A stretch of 6,011 bases of DNA from Elusimicrobiota bacterium (lineage in GTDB: Bacteria > Elusimicrobiota > Elusimicrobia > 2-01-FULL-59-12 > JACPXA01). Below are positions 1 through 5,799 of this stretch, piece by piece. Every line of letters begins with the position of its first letter. Within the stretch, counting starts at the first letter, position 1. The DNA is taken from the NCBI GenBank assembly GCA_016196785.1, contig JACPXA010000004.1:1-6011 (forward strand), in the 5' to 3' direction. Below the pieces are notes generated by a model, which saw nothing but the letters and a program-made list of their open reading frames with translations, was not told the origin of the DNA and did not search any database. The position numbers were made by a program, and so were the translations under genes.

Positions 1-477
1 AAGGCTGGACAGCCGATCTTTGAGTTCCCCGGGGGTTAAGGCGGAGGTGTCAATAATTTGGTCCGCCGCCGCTTTGATCTCTCGGAGTCGGCGCCGTTCT
101 TCATGAATCCCTTCCCCAACCCGTTTGCCCAGGGGATGGCGTCGCCGGCTTTCGGAGAACCGACGAATGAGCGTCCGGTCATCAGCATCAAGAAACAGAA
201 TCCGATGGTCTCCCCCCCGTTCCTCAAGATCGTCCAGCGCGATGAAAAACTCGTTCAGGAAGATGCCTTCACGGATATCAATGCCGAGCGCAACGCGACT
301 TAAACGGCCGCCAGACTCTGCACAGAGCTCGGCCAGTTTGGATAACATGCCAACGGGCAGATTATCAATACAGAAAAACCCAAGGTCTTCGAGGCAGTGA
401 AGCGCCTGCGATTTCCCAGCCCCAGACATCCCTGTGATGATAAGAAATTGGGAACGTCGTTTTCGGGGGCCCTTCAT
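1..477 (-). CDS. rapZ: RapZ, RNase adapter / nucleotide-binding protein (3' end cut off by window edge)
   Basis: This is the first 159 codons of a RapZ (YvcJ/YhbJ) family P-loop protein; the family is usually about 280-290 residues, so the C-terminal half lies outside the window. Visible motifs are a Walker A GMSGAGKS at residues 16-23, DNLP at 38-41, DIR at 67-69, FLDA at 95-98 and the family-typical RRFSESRRRHPL at 105-116. In E. coli RapZ presents the sRNA GlmZ to RNase E and so controls glucosamine-6-phosphate synthase; in other phyla the target is less clear, so only the family is certain. The ATG overlaps the hprK stop as ATGA and has no clear Shine-Dalgarno, so translation is probably coupled to hprK. 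The frame is open to the window edge with no sign of damage. Confidence 0.95.
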   Translation of the reverse strand, partial: MKGPRKRRSQFLIITGMSGAGKSQALHCLEDLGFFCIDNLPVGMLSKLAELCAESGGRLSRVALGIDIREGIFLNEFFIALDDLEERGGDHRILFLDADDRTLIRRFSESRRRHPLGKRVGEGIHEERRRLREIKAAADQIIDTSALTPGELKDRLSSL

Positions 478-1448
478 CGAGCCGGAGGTACGAAGGGGGG
501 CCCTGGATTTGAGGTGCCCGGCGCCATGTGGCGGATCAGTCGTTCATTCAGCTCTTGGGCGGTGAACTGCCCCAGGTTTTTCAGCCGCTGATTGAGGGCT
601 GCCACTTCTATGAGCACCGCGAGGTTCCGTCCCGGACGGACGGGCATGACGATCTCAGGGACCTTCACCTCCAAGATGGTTGCGGACTGTTCGGCAATGC
701 CGACCCGGTCATACTCGACCTGTTCATTCCATTCTTCCAAGCGAATGACCAGTTCAATGCGCGCCCGATCAAGAATCGCCACGATGCCAAACACCGCTTT
801 CACATCAATAATGCCCAGCCCTCGCAATTCCATATGGTGGCGGATCAGCTCGCTGCCGGTGCCCACCAGGAATCCTCCCGCCCGCTGCTTGATCTCCACG
901 AGGTCATCGGCAATCAACATGTGACCACGCTTGACTAGCTCTAAGGCGCATTCAGACTTCCCAATGCCGGAGTCTCCAAGGAGCAAGACCCCCAACCCAT
1001 AGACCGCGACCAGGACCCCATGAACCGTGGTGGTCGGGGCAAGCTCTTCCTCTAAGTAGACCGTCAGTTCCTCGATGATGCGCGCGGTCTCCAGGCCGGT
1101 CCGAAGAAAGGGGACCCGCAGTGTCTTGGCCACTTGGAGCAACTCGGGATGGGGGGTGAGTCCCCGCGTCAAGATCACACAGGGAACCTCCGGCGCACTG
1201 AAGACCCTTTCGGCTGAAGTCAGACGCTGCTTTGACGACAGCGTCGCCAGGTAGGAATGTTCCCCTAAGCCGAGGATCTGGACCCGTTCTCCTGGAAAGT
1301 AATCCAGGTAGCCTGTGAAGGCCAGACCGGGCCGGTGAATCTCAGAGACGGTTAGGATGCGGTCGAGCCCGTCAGCACCAGCCAACAGATCCAGTATAAA
1401 GTGGGTTTCTTTCGCTTTTAGGAGATCCCGGACGCTGAGCCGTCTCAT
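474..1448 (-). CDS. hprK: HPr kinase/phosphorylase
   Basis: A 324-residue, full-length HprK/P, the bifunctional enzyme that phosphorylates and dephosphorylates a serine of HPr-type carriers. The N-terminal domain covers about residues 1-130. The catalytic domain starts at TVHGVLVAVYGLG (catalytic-type His143), followed by the P-loop GDSGIGKS at 158-165, the acidic pair ADD at 180-182, the HprK signature MELRGLGIIDVKAVFG at 206-221, and the C-terminal PVRPGRN loop at 269-275. The last 15 residues are Pro-rich and variable. In Gram-negative bacteria the gene commonly sits with ptsN and rapZ, where it is thought to tune a regulatory rather than sugar-transporting PTS. It begins 33 nt after ptsN, behind a perfect stem-loop, with no obvious Shine-Dalgarno. 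It overlaps rapZ by 4 nt. Confidence 0.96.
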   Translation of the reverse strand: MRRLSVRDLLKAKETHFILDLLAGADGLDRILTVSEIHRPGLAFTGYLDYFPGERVQILGLGEHSYLATLSSKQRLTSAERVFSAPEVPCVILTRGLTPHPELLQVAKTLRVPFLRTGLETARIIEELTVYLEEELAPTTTVHGVLVAVYGLGVLLLGDSGIGKSECALELVKRGHMLIADDLVEIKQRAGGFLVGTGSELIRHHMELRGLGIIDVKAVFGIVAILDRARIELVIRLEEWNEQVEYDRVGIAEQSATILEVKVPEIVMPVRPGRNLAVLIEVAALNQRLKNLGQFTAQELNERLIRHMAPGTSNPGPPFVPPAR

Positions 1449-1460
1449 ACGAGTGCTTAT

Positions 1461-1481
1461 GGCAAGCGTACTACGCTTGCC
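1461..1481 (-). promoter_or_regulatory. Perfect stem-loop in the ptsN-hprK spacer
   Basis: GGCAAGCGTA (1461-1470) and TACGCTTGCC (1472-1481) are exact reverse complements around a single base. As RNA this gives an 8-bp stem with a 5-nt loop. It starts directly after the ptsN stop codon and ends 12 nt before the hprK ATG. No run of U follows on either strand, so it is not a standard intrinsic terminator. It could stabilise the upstream message, mark an RNA processing site, limit hprK translation, or as DNA be a dyad operator. The structure is seen directly; the role is inference. Confidence 0.6.
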
Positions 1482-1973
1482 TTAGTAGGCGTCCTCCTCT
1501 TTGATGATGCGGAGCACGTCTTCAACACCCTTGGCCTCGGTGATGGCCTGACGGAAGAATTTGTCTTTGAGGAGCCTGGAAATCTTGGCTAACGCCTTCA
1601 GATGAATCCCAGCGGCTTCCAACGGAGCGACCAAGAGAAACACCAGATATACCGGCTCTCCATCCAGTGAATCGAATTCGACCCCTCGCTTTGAGACCCC
1701 GAAGGCCGCGACAATTTCTGACACCTGGTCGGACTTCCCATGAGGGATGGCGATCCCTTGGCCGATCCCAGTGGACCCCAGTTTCTCCCGTTCCCGGAGG
1801 GTCCCTACGATGGGCCGCGCATCCTTGAGCTTCCCCGCCTGAACTAACAGCTCAACCAACTCCTGGATCACCTCGAGCTTCGTCTGTCCCTTAAGATCTA
1901 TGGAAATGGCAGACGGGACCAAAAAGTCCAAGACCTTCAACTTATCACCCCGTGTTTCTTGCGGCGTCGGCAT
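1482..1973 (-). CDS. ptsN: PTS IIA-like nitrogen-regulatory protein (EIIA-Ntr)
   Basis: A 163-residue PTS EIIA type-2 (fructose/Ntr family) domain. The phosphorylation site is His78 in STGIGQGIAIPHGKSD, and the second conserved His124 lies in AGIHLKALAKISRLL. In the PTS-Ntr chain it accepts phosphate from NPr/HPr and acts by binding regulatory partners rather than moving sugar; targets here are unknown. No transport IIB or IIC domain is attached. The chosen ATG has an AGGAGG 10 nt upstream, inside hpf, giving a 29-nt overlap with hpf. An alternative TTG at 1940, 4 nt after the hpf stop and behind GGGGTGA, would give a 152-residue protein starting KVLDFLVPSA, which matches the usual family N-terminus. 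Followed by hprK. Confidence 0.95.
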   Translation of the reverse strand: MPTPQETRGDKLKVLDFLVPSAISIDLKGQTKLEVIQELVELLVQAGKLKDARPIVGTLREREKLGSTGIGQGIAIPHGKSDQVSEIVAAFGVSKRGVEFDSLDGEPVYLVFLLVAPLEAAGIHLKALAKISRLLKDKFFRQAITEAKGVEDVLRIIKEEDAY

Positions 1974-2334
1974 CGTCCTTATCCCTCCTCTTGAATCGCG
2001 ACTGGGACGTTATCCCAAGTAAGGATTCCCGTTCGTTCTGGCGGGTACGGTGAACCTTCAGTTTTTCTTTATACTTGCGAAGCTGCTGGTCCATCTTATC
2101 AATCACCACATCAATTGCGGCATAGAGATCTCCCGCCTCAGCTTTAGCCTGAAAGGTGCGATGGGCCCCATGCATGACGAGCTCCGCGAGGTGCCGGTGC
2201 TTCTGAACCTCGAGAATCGCCTGAGCCCAGATGAGCTGGTCAAAGTAGCGTTCGGCCTTTTGGAGCTTTTTCTCAATGTAGGCCGCAATCGAATCGGTCA
2301 GCTTTAGGTGACGGGCGGTGACGTGCAGTCGCAT
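1945..2334 (-). CDS. hpf: Ribosome hibernation promoting factor, short-type (HPF/RaiA family)
   Basis: A 129-residue protein starting MRLHVTARHLKLTDSIAAYIEKKL, the typical beta-alpha start of the HPF/YfiA (sigma-54 modulation) family. The conserved core (about 1-100) includes LEVQKHRHLAELVMHG at 42-56, DLYAAIDVVIDKMDQQLRKYKEK at 69-91, and ends in a basic stretch. The family binds the 30S decoding region and silences or dimerises idle ribosomes. It is longer than E. coli HPF (95 aa) but lacks the C-terminal dimerisation domain of long HPFs; residues 101-129 form a charged, probably disordered tail. An open frame extends upstream to 2451, but that stretch lies inside lptB in another frame, so I chose the ATG at 2334, 7 nt after the lptB stop. 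No strong Shine-Dalgarno is visible. rpoN, which often precedes hpf, is absent. Confidence 0.93.
   Translation of the reverse strand: MRLHVTARHLKLTDSIAAYIEKKLQKAERYFDQLIWAQAILEVQKHRHLAELVMHGAHRTFQAKAEAGDLYAAIDVVIDKMDQQLRKYKEKLKVHRTRQNERESLLGITSQSRFKRRDKDDADAARNTG
1984..1989 (-). promoter_or_regulatory. Shine-Dalgarno for ptsN (ATG start)
   Basis: AGGAGG lies within the 3' end of hpf, 10 nt upstream of the ptsN ATG at 1973. It is the best Shine-Dalgarno match I found in the cluster and favours this start over the TTG at 1940, although the spacing is on the long side. Confidence 0.55.
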
Positions 2335-2341
2335 TGTCCAG

Positions 2342-3061
2342 TTACAGCTTGATTTTCTCTCCGAGGTAGACCTGCCGTGCCACAGGATCAGCGACCAGGT
2401 CTTTGGCCTTCCCTTCTCGGAGGATGCGTCCTTCATACAGGATGAACGCACGATCCACCACGTCGAGGGTATCTCGCACGTTGTGATCGGTCATGAGGAT
2501 GCCAATTCCCCGCCCCTTGAGCTGTGAGATGATGCGTTGGATGTCTGCCACGGCAATCGGGTCAATCCCGACGAATGGTTCATCCAACAACAGAAACCGG
2601 GGATCCGTCACCAAGGCGCGGGCGATCTCGCACCGGCGTTTTTCCCCTCCGGAGAGAGTCCCCGCCAACTGCTGACGAAGGGCGTCGAGCCCCAGCTCGG
2701 CCAGCAACCGCTCCGCCTTTTCTCGCCGGGCCTGGTCGGAGATGGGCAAAAACTCCAACACCACCCACAGGTTCTCCTCCACCGTCAGCCGCCGGAAGAT
2801 AGAGGGTTCTTGGGGGAGGTACGCGAGCCCCCACCGGGCTCGTCGGTACATAGGCCAGCCAGTGACCGACTGGCCGTCCACGAATACCTCGCCGGCATCT
2901 GGGGTGGTCAAGCCAACAATCATATCGAATGTCGTGGTCTTGCCTGCCCCATTGGGTCCCAGCAACCCGACAATTTCCCCAGGTGCCACGGCGAGCGTCA
3001 CCTGATCCACAGCCAGGCGTTGGCGATACCGCTTGACGAGTCCCTCCGCCTGCAACTTCAT
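2342..3061 (-). CDS. lptB: LPS export ABC transporter ATP-binding protein LptB
   Basis: A 239-residue, full-length cytoplasmic ATPase of the LptB2FG complex that drives LPS extraction from the inner membrane. All ABC motifs are intact: Walker A GPNGAGKT 35-42, Q-loop LPQE with Gln84, signature LSGGE 136-140, Walker B FLLLDEP 156-162, D-loop GIDP 165-168 and switch His193 in the LptB-typical MTDHNVRDTL. The family-typical QEPSIFRRLTVEENL follows the Q-loop. The membrane partners LptF and LptG are not in the window. The gene is separated from lptA by a 167-bp palindromic element, and its ATG is preceded by CCTAAACCCTC with no Shine-Dalgarno, unlike a normally coupled lptA-lptB pair. Confidence 0.97.
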   Translation of the reverse strand: MKLQAEGLVKRYRQRLAVDQVTLAVAPGEIVGLLGPNGAGKTTTFDMIVGLTTPDAGEVFVDGQSVTGWPMYRRARWGLAYLPQEPSIFRRLTVEENLWVVLEFLPISDQARREKAERLLAELGLDALRQQLAGTLSGGEKRRCEIARALVTDPRFLLLDEPFVGIDPIAVADIQRIISQLKGRGIGILMTDHNVRDTLDVVDRAFILYEGRILREGKAKDLVADPVARQVYLGEKIKL

Positions 3062-3070
3062 GAGGGTTTA

Positions 3071-3237
3071 GGAGCCTGTCTGGGTATTGCTTTCATGGCA
3101 AACCGTTGGCTGTTGTGCCGAGCCAAGGAAGGCGAGCGAGGCCATACTGGACGAAGGCACGTATGGCGAGCGAGCCTGACGCCGGCGCAGGCCAACAGCC
3201 AATGGTGCAGCCGAAACGGAATACTCAGACAGGCTCC
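3071..3237. mobile_element. MITE-like palindromic insertion element between lptA and lptB
   Basis: A 167-bp imperfect palindrome with no plausible gene. Its ends are GGAGCCTGTCTG (3071-3082) and CAGACAGGCTCC (3226-3237), exact inverted repeats; the match continues with one mismatch through GTATT. Further in, TTGGCTGTTG (3106-3115) matches CAACAGCCAA (3193-3202), and GCCATAC (3141-3147) pairs with GTATGGC (3161-3167) around the centre, all equidistant from the ends. GGCGAGCGAG also occurs twice as a direct repeat (3131-3140 and 3165-3174). TTA flanks both sides (3068-3070, 3238-3240), consistent with a 3-bp target duplication. No transposase is encoded, so movement would need one supplied in trans. 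The palindrome is seen directly; mobility is inferred from the junction reconstruction. Confidence 0.75.
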
Positions 3238-3944
3238 TTAGGACGGCTCTGGAAGGTGCCACGCATGTGTCCCACAAACAGGACCTTCCGCGTATCAGGC
3301 CACAATGTCACCAGATCTGCGCGACCTAGATGGCTCCCATCGGAGGTCTCCTGGAACACCACCGGAGGTCCCCCAGTCAGCACGACTCGGCGATCCTCCT
3401 GATAGTAGATCGCCTGGTCTGCGGTGGCCCACGTGTCGTGGCCTTGGTCTTGGGTCTCGATCCGCACCGCCTCTTGACCATGAAGCTGTCGCTCTGGCCG
3501 CCAGAGCTCGATGGTCTTCGCCGCCATCTTCATCCGCGTGTCTGGTTTCCCCGGTTGCTCCTGGGTCAGCCACGCTTGTCCCCAGAGGCGTCCGTGCTTG
3601 AGGCCTTGGTCATATCGCCCGAAATCTCCGTAGGCATTGACGACTTCTTCCTGCTCCTGGCCTTTCGCAGATCCGGCCCCTCCCTGTCCGCTTGGCTCGA
3701 GATAACTCAGTAGGTGGACCTCACCTTCGGCTTGGATCAATCCGGTGGCCTTTTCCTGCATCATGCGGTTGGCGGTCATCACGGTCTTCCCATGGGTCAT
3801 CCGGACATGTCCGATAAACACCGCCACCTGCCCCAGTTCCTGGAGCTGCAGTTGATCCCCCGTGATCACCGCCCGCTCTTCCGCCCAAACATTCCCCACC
3901 ACCAAAACAGTCACAAGGAAGAAGGAAAGGAGGGAGGTTTTCAC
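3225..3944 (-). CDS. lptA: LPS export periplasmic protein LptA (C-terminus altered by insertion)
   Basis: A 239-residue LptA/OstA-type protein, the periplasmic bridge that passes LPS from LptC to LptD. It starts with a GTG that overlaps the lptC stop as GTGA, with GAGG 7 nt upstream. Residues 1-21 form a signal peptide ending VWA, followed by repeated beta-strand units such as ITGDQLQLQELGQVAVFIGHVRMTHG, TVMTANRM, GLIQAEGEVHLL, ATADQAIYYQEDRRVVLTGGPP and ADLVTLWPDTRKVLFVGHMRG. It is longer than E. coli LptA (185 aa), partly through a Gln/Gly-rich stretch at about 84-101. The final residues EPV and the stop lie inside the palindromic element; without it the frame would end RPKPS and overlap the lptB ATG. 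The core fold appears complete. Confidence 0.92.
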   Translation of the reverse strand: MKTSLLSFFLVTVLVVGNVWAEERAVITGDQLQLQELGQVAVFIGHVRMTHGKTVMTANRMMQEKATGLIQAEGEVHLLSYLEPSGQGGAGSAKGQEQEEVVNAYGDFGRYDQGLKHGRLWGQAWLTQEQPGKPDTRMKMAAKTIELWRPERQLHGQEAVRIETQDQGHDTWATADQAIYYQEDRRVVLTGGPPVVFQETSDGSHLGRADLVTLWPDTRKVLFVGHMRGTFQSRPKEPV

Positions 3945-4516
3945 CGCTTGACCTCGACACGCTCTTTTTGGATCGTCACCAGCTTGAGGTCAGGGGTGGC
4001 TTCTAAGCCGATGCCAGTGGTGATGCTATCAGGGCGGGTGAGCTTTACCGCAACATGCGAGACGATCCGTTGGGGTCCTGCCAGGTACTGGAGTTCTTCG
4101 GTCTCAAGGAGGGACCCGTTATCGCTTTTAACGACAACTTGGCCCCGAATATCCAAGTCATGCTGTTTGAGATGGAGCTTTCCTTGTTTCCCCCTGAGCC
4201 GAGTTTTTTGGACCGTCTGTCCTTTGACCGTATCTGTACTTGTGTGGAAGTACTCCCAGTACGGACTATCCAGGTCAGTGATGTCTTGGGCTTCAAACAC
4301 CCTGGCCTCCTGGGCTGTGAGAGTCCAGAGGAGCTTCCCCTGTTGGGTTTCTCGGATGGTAAAGTTGACAATCACCTGCTGAGGCACCGCCTGCGGGGAA
4401 GTGACCCTGCCCCCTTGACTGCGCCGGCACCCCACGGATCCGAACACACAAGCGATGACGATCCCTGCCCACAGGGAACAACGGATTCTGCTGACGGGCC
4501 ATGATCGCCACCGCAT
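3941..4516 (-). CDS. lptC: LPS export periplasmic protein LptC
   Basis: A 191-residue LptC-family protein, the inner-membrane-anchored receptor that takes LPS from LptB2FG and hands it to LptA. A basic start is followed by a hydrophobic segment at about residues 14-29, then a periplasmic beta-rich domain. This includes TIRETQQGKLLWTLTAQEA, the LRGKQGKLHLKQHDLDIRG repeat (strands like those of LptA) and LLETEELQYLAGPQRIVS. Cys30 directly follows the hydrophobic segment (GSVGC), so a lipoprotein anchor is conceivable, but the -3 position is Ser, which is a poor lipobox; a transmembrane anchor is the family norm. The ATG overlaps the kdsD stop as TAATG, and the gene runs into lptA with a 4-nt overlap. 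Family assignment rests on both sequence pattern and position. Confidence 0.9.
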   Translation of the reverse strand: MRWRSWPVSRIRCSLWAGIVIACVFGSVGCRRSQGGRVTSPQAVPQQVIVNFTIRETQQGKLLWTLTAQEARVFEAQDITDLDSPYWEYFHTSTDTVKGQTVQKTRLRGKQGKLHLKQHDLDIRGQVVVKSDNGSLLETEELQYLAGPQRIVSHVAVKLTRPDSITTGIGLEATPDLKLVTIQKERVEVKR

Positions 4517-5496
4517 TACCCCAGGCCTTCAGCGAGAAGGTCCCGTTCATCCACGACCCCGACCGGCCTCCCAAGACGATCAACCACCGGGAGGTTATCA
4601 CAACGAAACCGTTTGAGCATCTCCGCTGCCTCGCTGGCCAGCTGGTCGGGGTGGATCGTCACCGGTGAGGGGGTCATCACCTCGCGAATCTGGCACTCGA
4701 GCTTCAACCCATTTCGCTGAAGGCGCCGCCGGAGATCGCCATCGGTAAAGAACCCGACCAATCGCCCACGGCGATTCACCACATTGGTCGCCCCCAGGCG
4801 AGTTTTGGTCATCACCAACAGCGCCTCCTGCACCGATTGCTCCTCAGTCACCACAGGATTCCCTCGTCCCCGGCGCATAATTTCTTTTACCCGCATCTGC
4901 AATCGTTTTCCGAGCATCCCTCCCGGGTGCAGTTTGGCAAAGTCGGCGGCGCGGAAGCCCTTTCGCTCCATGACAGCCATTGCCAGGGCATCCCCCAAGG
5001 CCAGCATCGCCGTGGTGGAAGCCGTGGGGGTCAGGTTATAGGGACAGGCCTCCTTCCGGATCCGCACGGAGAGGATGAGATCCGCGGACCGAGCGAGCCG
5101 CGACCGTCGGCGTCCAGTCAACACGATGAGCTTGAGTTGCCGTTCTCGGATGAACGGCAACAGTTTCCGCAACTCCTCGGTCTCCCCGGAGAAGGAGAGG
5201 GCGAGGACCACGTCGTGGGGACTTACCGTCCCCAAATCCCCGTGGCTGACCTCCGACGGATGCACAAACACCGAGGGGGTCCCGGTAGAGGTGAGCGTGG
5301 CTGCGATCTTCCGACCCACCAACCCGGACTTGCCGATTCCCATGACCACGACCCGCCCTGGACATTGAGCAATCCACTCGACCGCCCGCACGAAGGGACG
5401 CCCTAACGCATGTTGTTGCTCGGCGATCGCCCGGGCCTCGATGGCAAGCACCTCCTGCGCCCGGTGGAGGATTGCCTTAGCGCTTGGGGGATTCAT
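4516..5496 (-). CDS. kdsD: Arabinose-5-phosphate isomerase (KdsD/KpsF/GutQ family)
   Basis: A 326-residue enzyme that converts D-ribulose 5-phosphate to D-arabinose 5-phosphate, the first step toward Kdo for LPS. The SIS domain (about 35-175) shows GIGKSG 53-58 with the active-site-type Lys56, HPSEVSHGDLG with His85, SFSGETEEL 101-109, EACP with Glu149, TPTASTT 156-162 and HPGGMLG with His190. Two CBS domains follow, from about 203 (VKEIMRRG) and 270 (IREVMTPSPV) to the end. Length matches E. coli KdsD (328 aa). I chose the ATG at 5496; a TTG at 5520 would add 8 residues. Neither has a Shine-Dalgarno, and both overlap the zinc-ribbon gene (20 or 44 nt), so coupling is likely. kdsC does not follow; lptC does, by a TAATG overlap. 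Confidence 0.95.
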   Translation of the reverse strand: MNPPSAKAILHRAQEVLAIEARAIAEQQHALGRPFVRAVEWIAQCPGRVVVMGIGKSGLVGRKIAATLTSTGTPSVFVHPSEVSHGDLGTVSPHDVVLALSFSGETEELRKLLPFIRERQLKLIVLTGRRRSRLARSADLILSVRIRKEACPYNLTPTASTTAMLALGDALAMAVMERKGFRAADFAKLHPGGMLGKRLQMRVKEIMRRGRGNPVVTEEQSVQEALLVMTKTRLGATNVVNRRGRLVGFFTDGDLRRRLQRNGLKLECQIREVMTPSPVTIHPDQLASEAAEMLKRFRCDNLPVVDRLGRPVGVVDERDLLAEGLG

Positions 5497-5761
5497 GAGG
5501 AACGGACGATGCTTGTTCAACAGGAGTTTGAGGATGCTGCAACCAGGGAGTCACCTCAGGAGGGAGGCTACGCACATAAGGGGCTAATAGCCGCTTCAGC
5601 ACAAAAAAGGTGATCACCAGCACGACGTAAATGGTTCCGAGCGCCTTGAGATGCCAACGCCAACTTGGCATCCACAATGAGGGGCCGGTAACGTTCTGCC
5701 CACAGGCCTTGCAGGTTTTACTGGTGTCCTTCGTCTCTGCACCACAGTGGGGGCACTTCAT
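5477..5761 (-). CDS. Small zinc-ribbon, single-pass membrane protein of unknown function
   Basis: A 94-residue protein. The N-terminus is a four-Cys zinc ribbon, CPHC (3-6) and CKAC (17-20), separated by 10 residues. A Trp-rich linker (WMPSWRW, 30-36) leads to one hydrophobic segment at about 40-55 (GTIYVVLVITFFVL) followed by a basic KR and a Pro-rich tail. This suggests a cytoplasmic metal-binding head on an inner-membrane anchor, which is inference. I recognise no specific family. The gene is real by its Cys pattern, its tight overlap with kdsD and its own upstream TATAAT box. It appears to be the first gene of the LPS transcript. No Shine-Dalgarno precedes the ATG (CCACGCAACAG). Confidence 0.8.
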   Translation of the reverse strand: MKCPHCGAETKDTSKTCKACGQNVTGPSLWMPSWRWHLKALGTIYVVLVITFFVLKRLLAPYVRSLPPEVTPWLQHPQTPVEQASSVPHESPKR

Positions 5762-5772
5762 CTGTTGCGTGG

Positions 5773-5799
5773 ATTATATCAAAAAAAGGCCGCCGTCAG
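5773..5799 (-). promoter_or_regulatory. Candidate sigma-70-type promoter for the LPS/PTS gene cluster
   Basis: A consensus TATAAT lies at 5773-5778 on the minus strand, in GATATAATCC, 11 nt upstream of the zinc-ribbon ATG. The best -35 is CTGACG at 5794-5799 with a short 15-nt spacer, which is weak. Start of transcription would fall around 5766, leaving a leader of only about 5 nt. The box abuts the T-run of the upstream terminator, so insulation and initiation sit side by side. The AT-rich -10 is seen; promoter activity is inference. Confidence 0.4.

Noticed and set aside
528..938. A 136-codon plus-strand open frame opposite hprK
   Set aside because: Antisense to the conserved catalytic domain of HprK; translation shows no family pattern.
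1461..1481. Intrinsic terminator between ptsN and hprK
   Set aside because: A perfect stem is present but no U-run follows on either strand, so only a stem-loop of unknown role is called.
2335..2451. Upstream extension of hpf by 39 codons
   Set aside because: The extension lies wholly within the lptB coding end in another frame, and the HPF family N-terminus MRLHVTARHL begins at the internal ATG.
3131..3174. CRISPR-like repeat (GGCGAGCGAG twice)
   Set aside because: Only two 10-bp copies 24 bp apart, both explained as parts of the palindromic element.
2537..3241. A 234-codon plus-strand open frame opposite lptB and the palindromic element
   Set aside because: It is antisense to a fully motif-complete lptB, runs across the element, is Pro/Gln/Arg/His-rich without recognisable domains, and is best explained as a shadow of GC-rich coding sequence.
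3068..3277. A 69-codon minus-strand open frame spanning the palindromic element and the end of lptA
   Set aside because: It starts in the wrong frame inside lptA and reads through the palindrome; no sign of a real protein or transposase.
3714..4382. A 222-codon plus-strand open frame opposite lptC/lptA
   Set aside because: Low-complexity Ser/Trp/Val-rich translation, antisense to two well-placed Lpt genes, no domain and no ribosome site noted.
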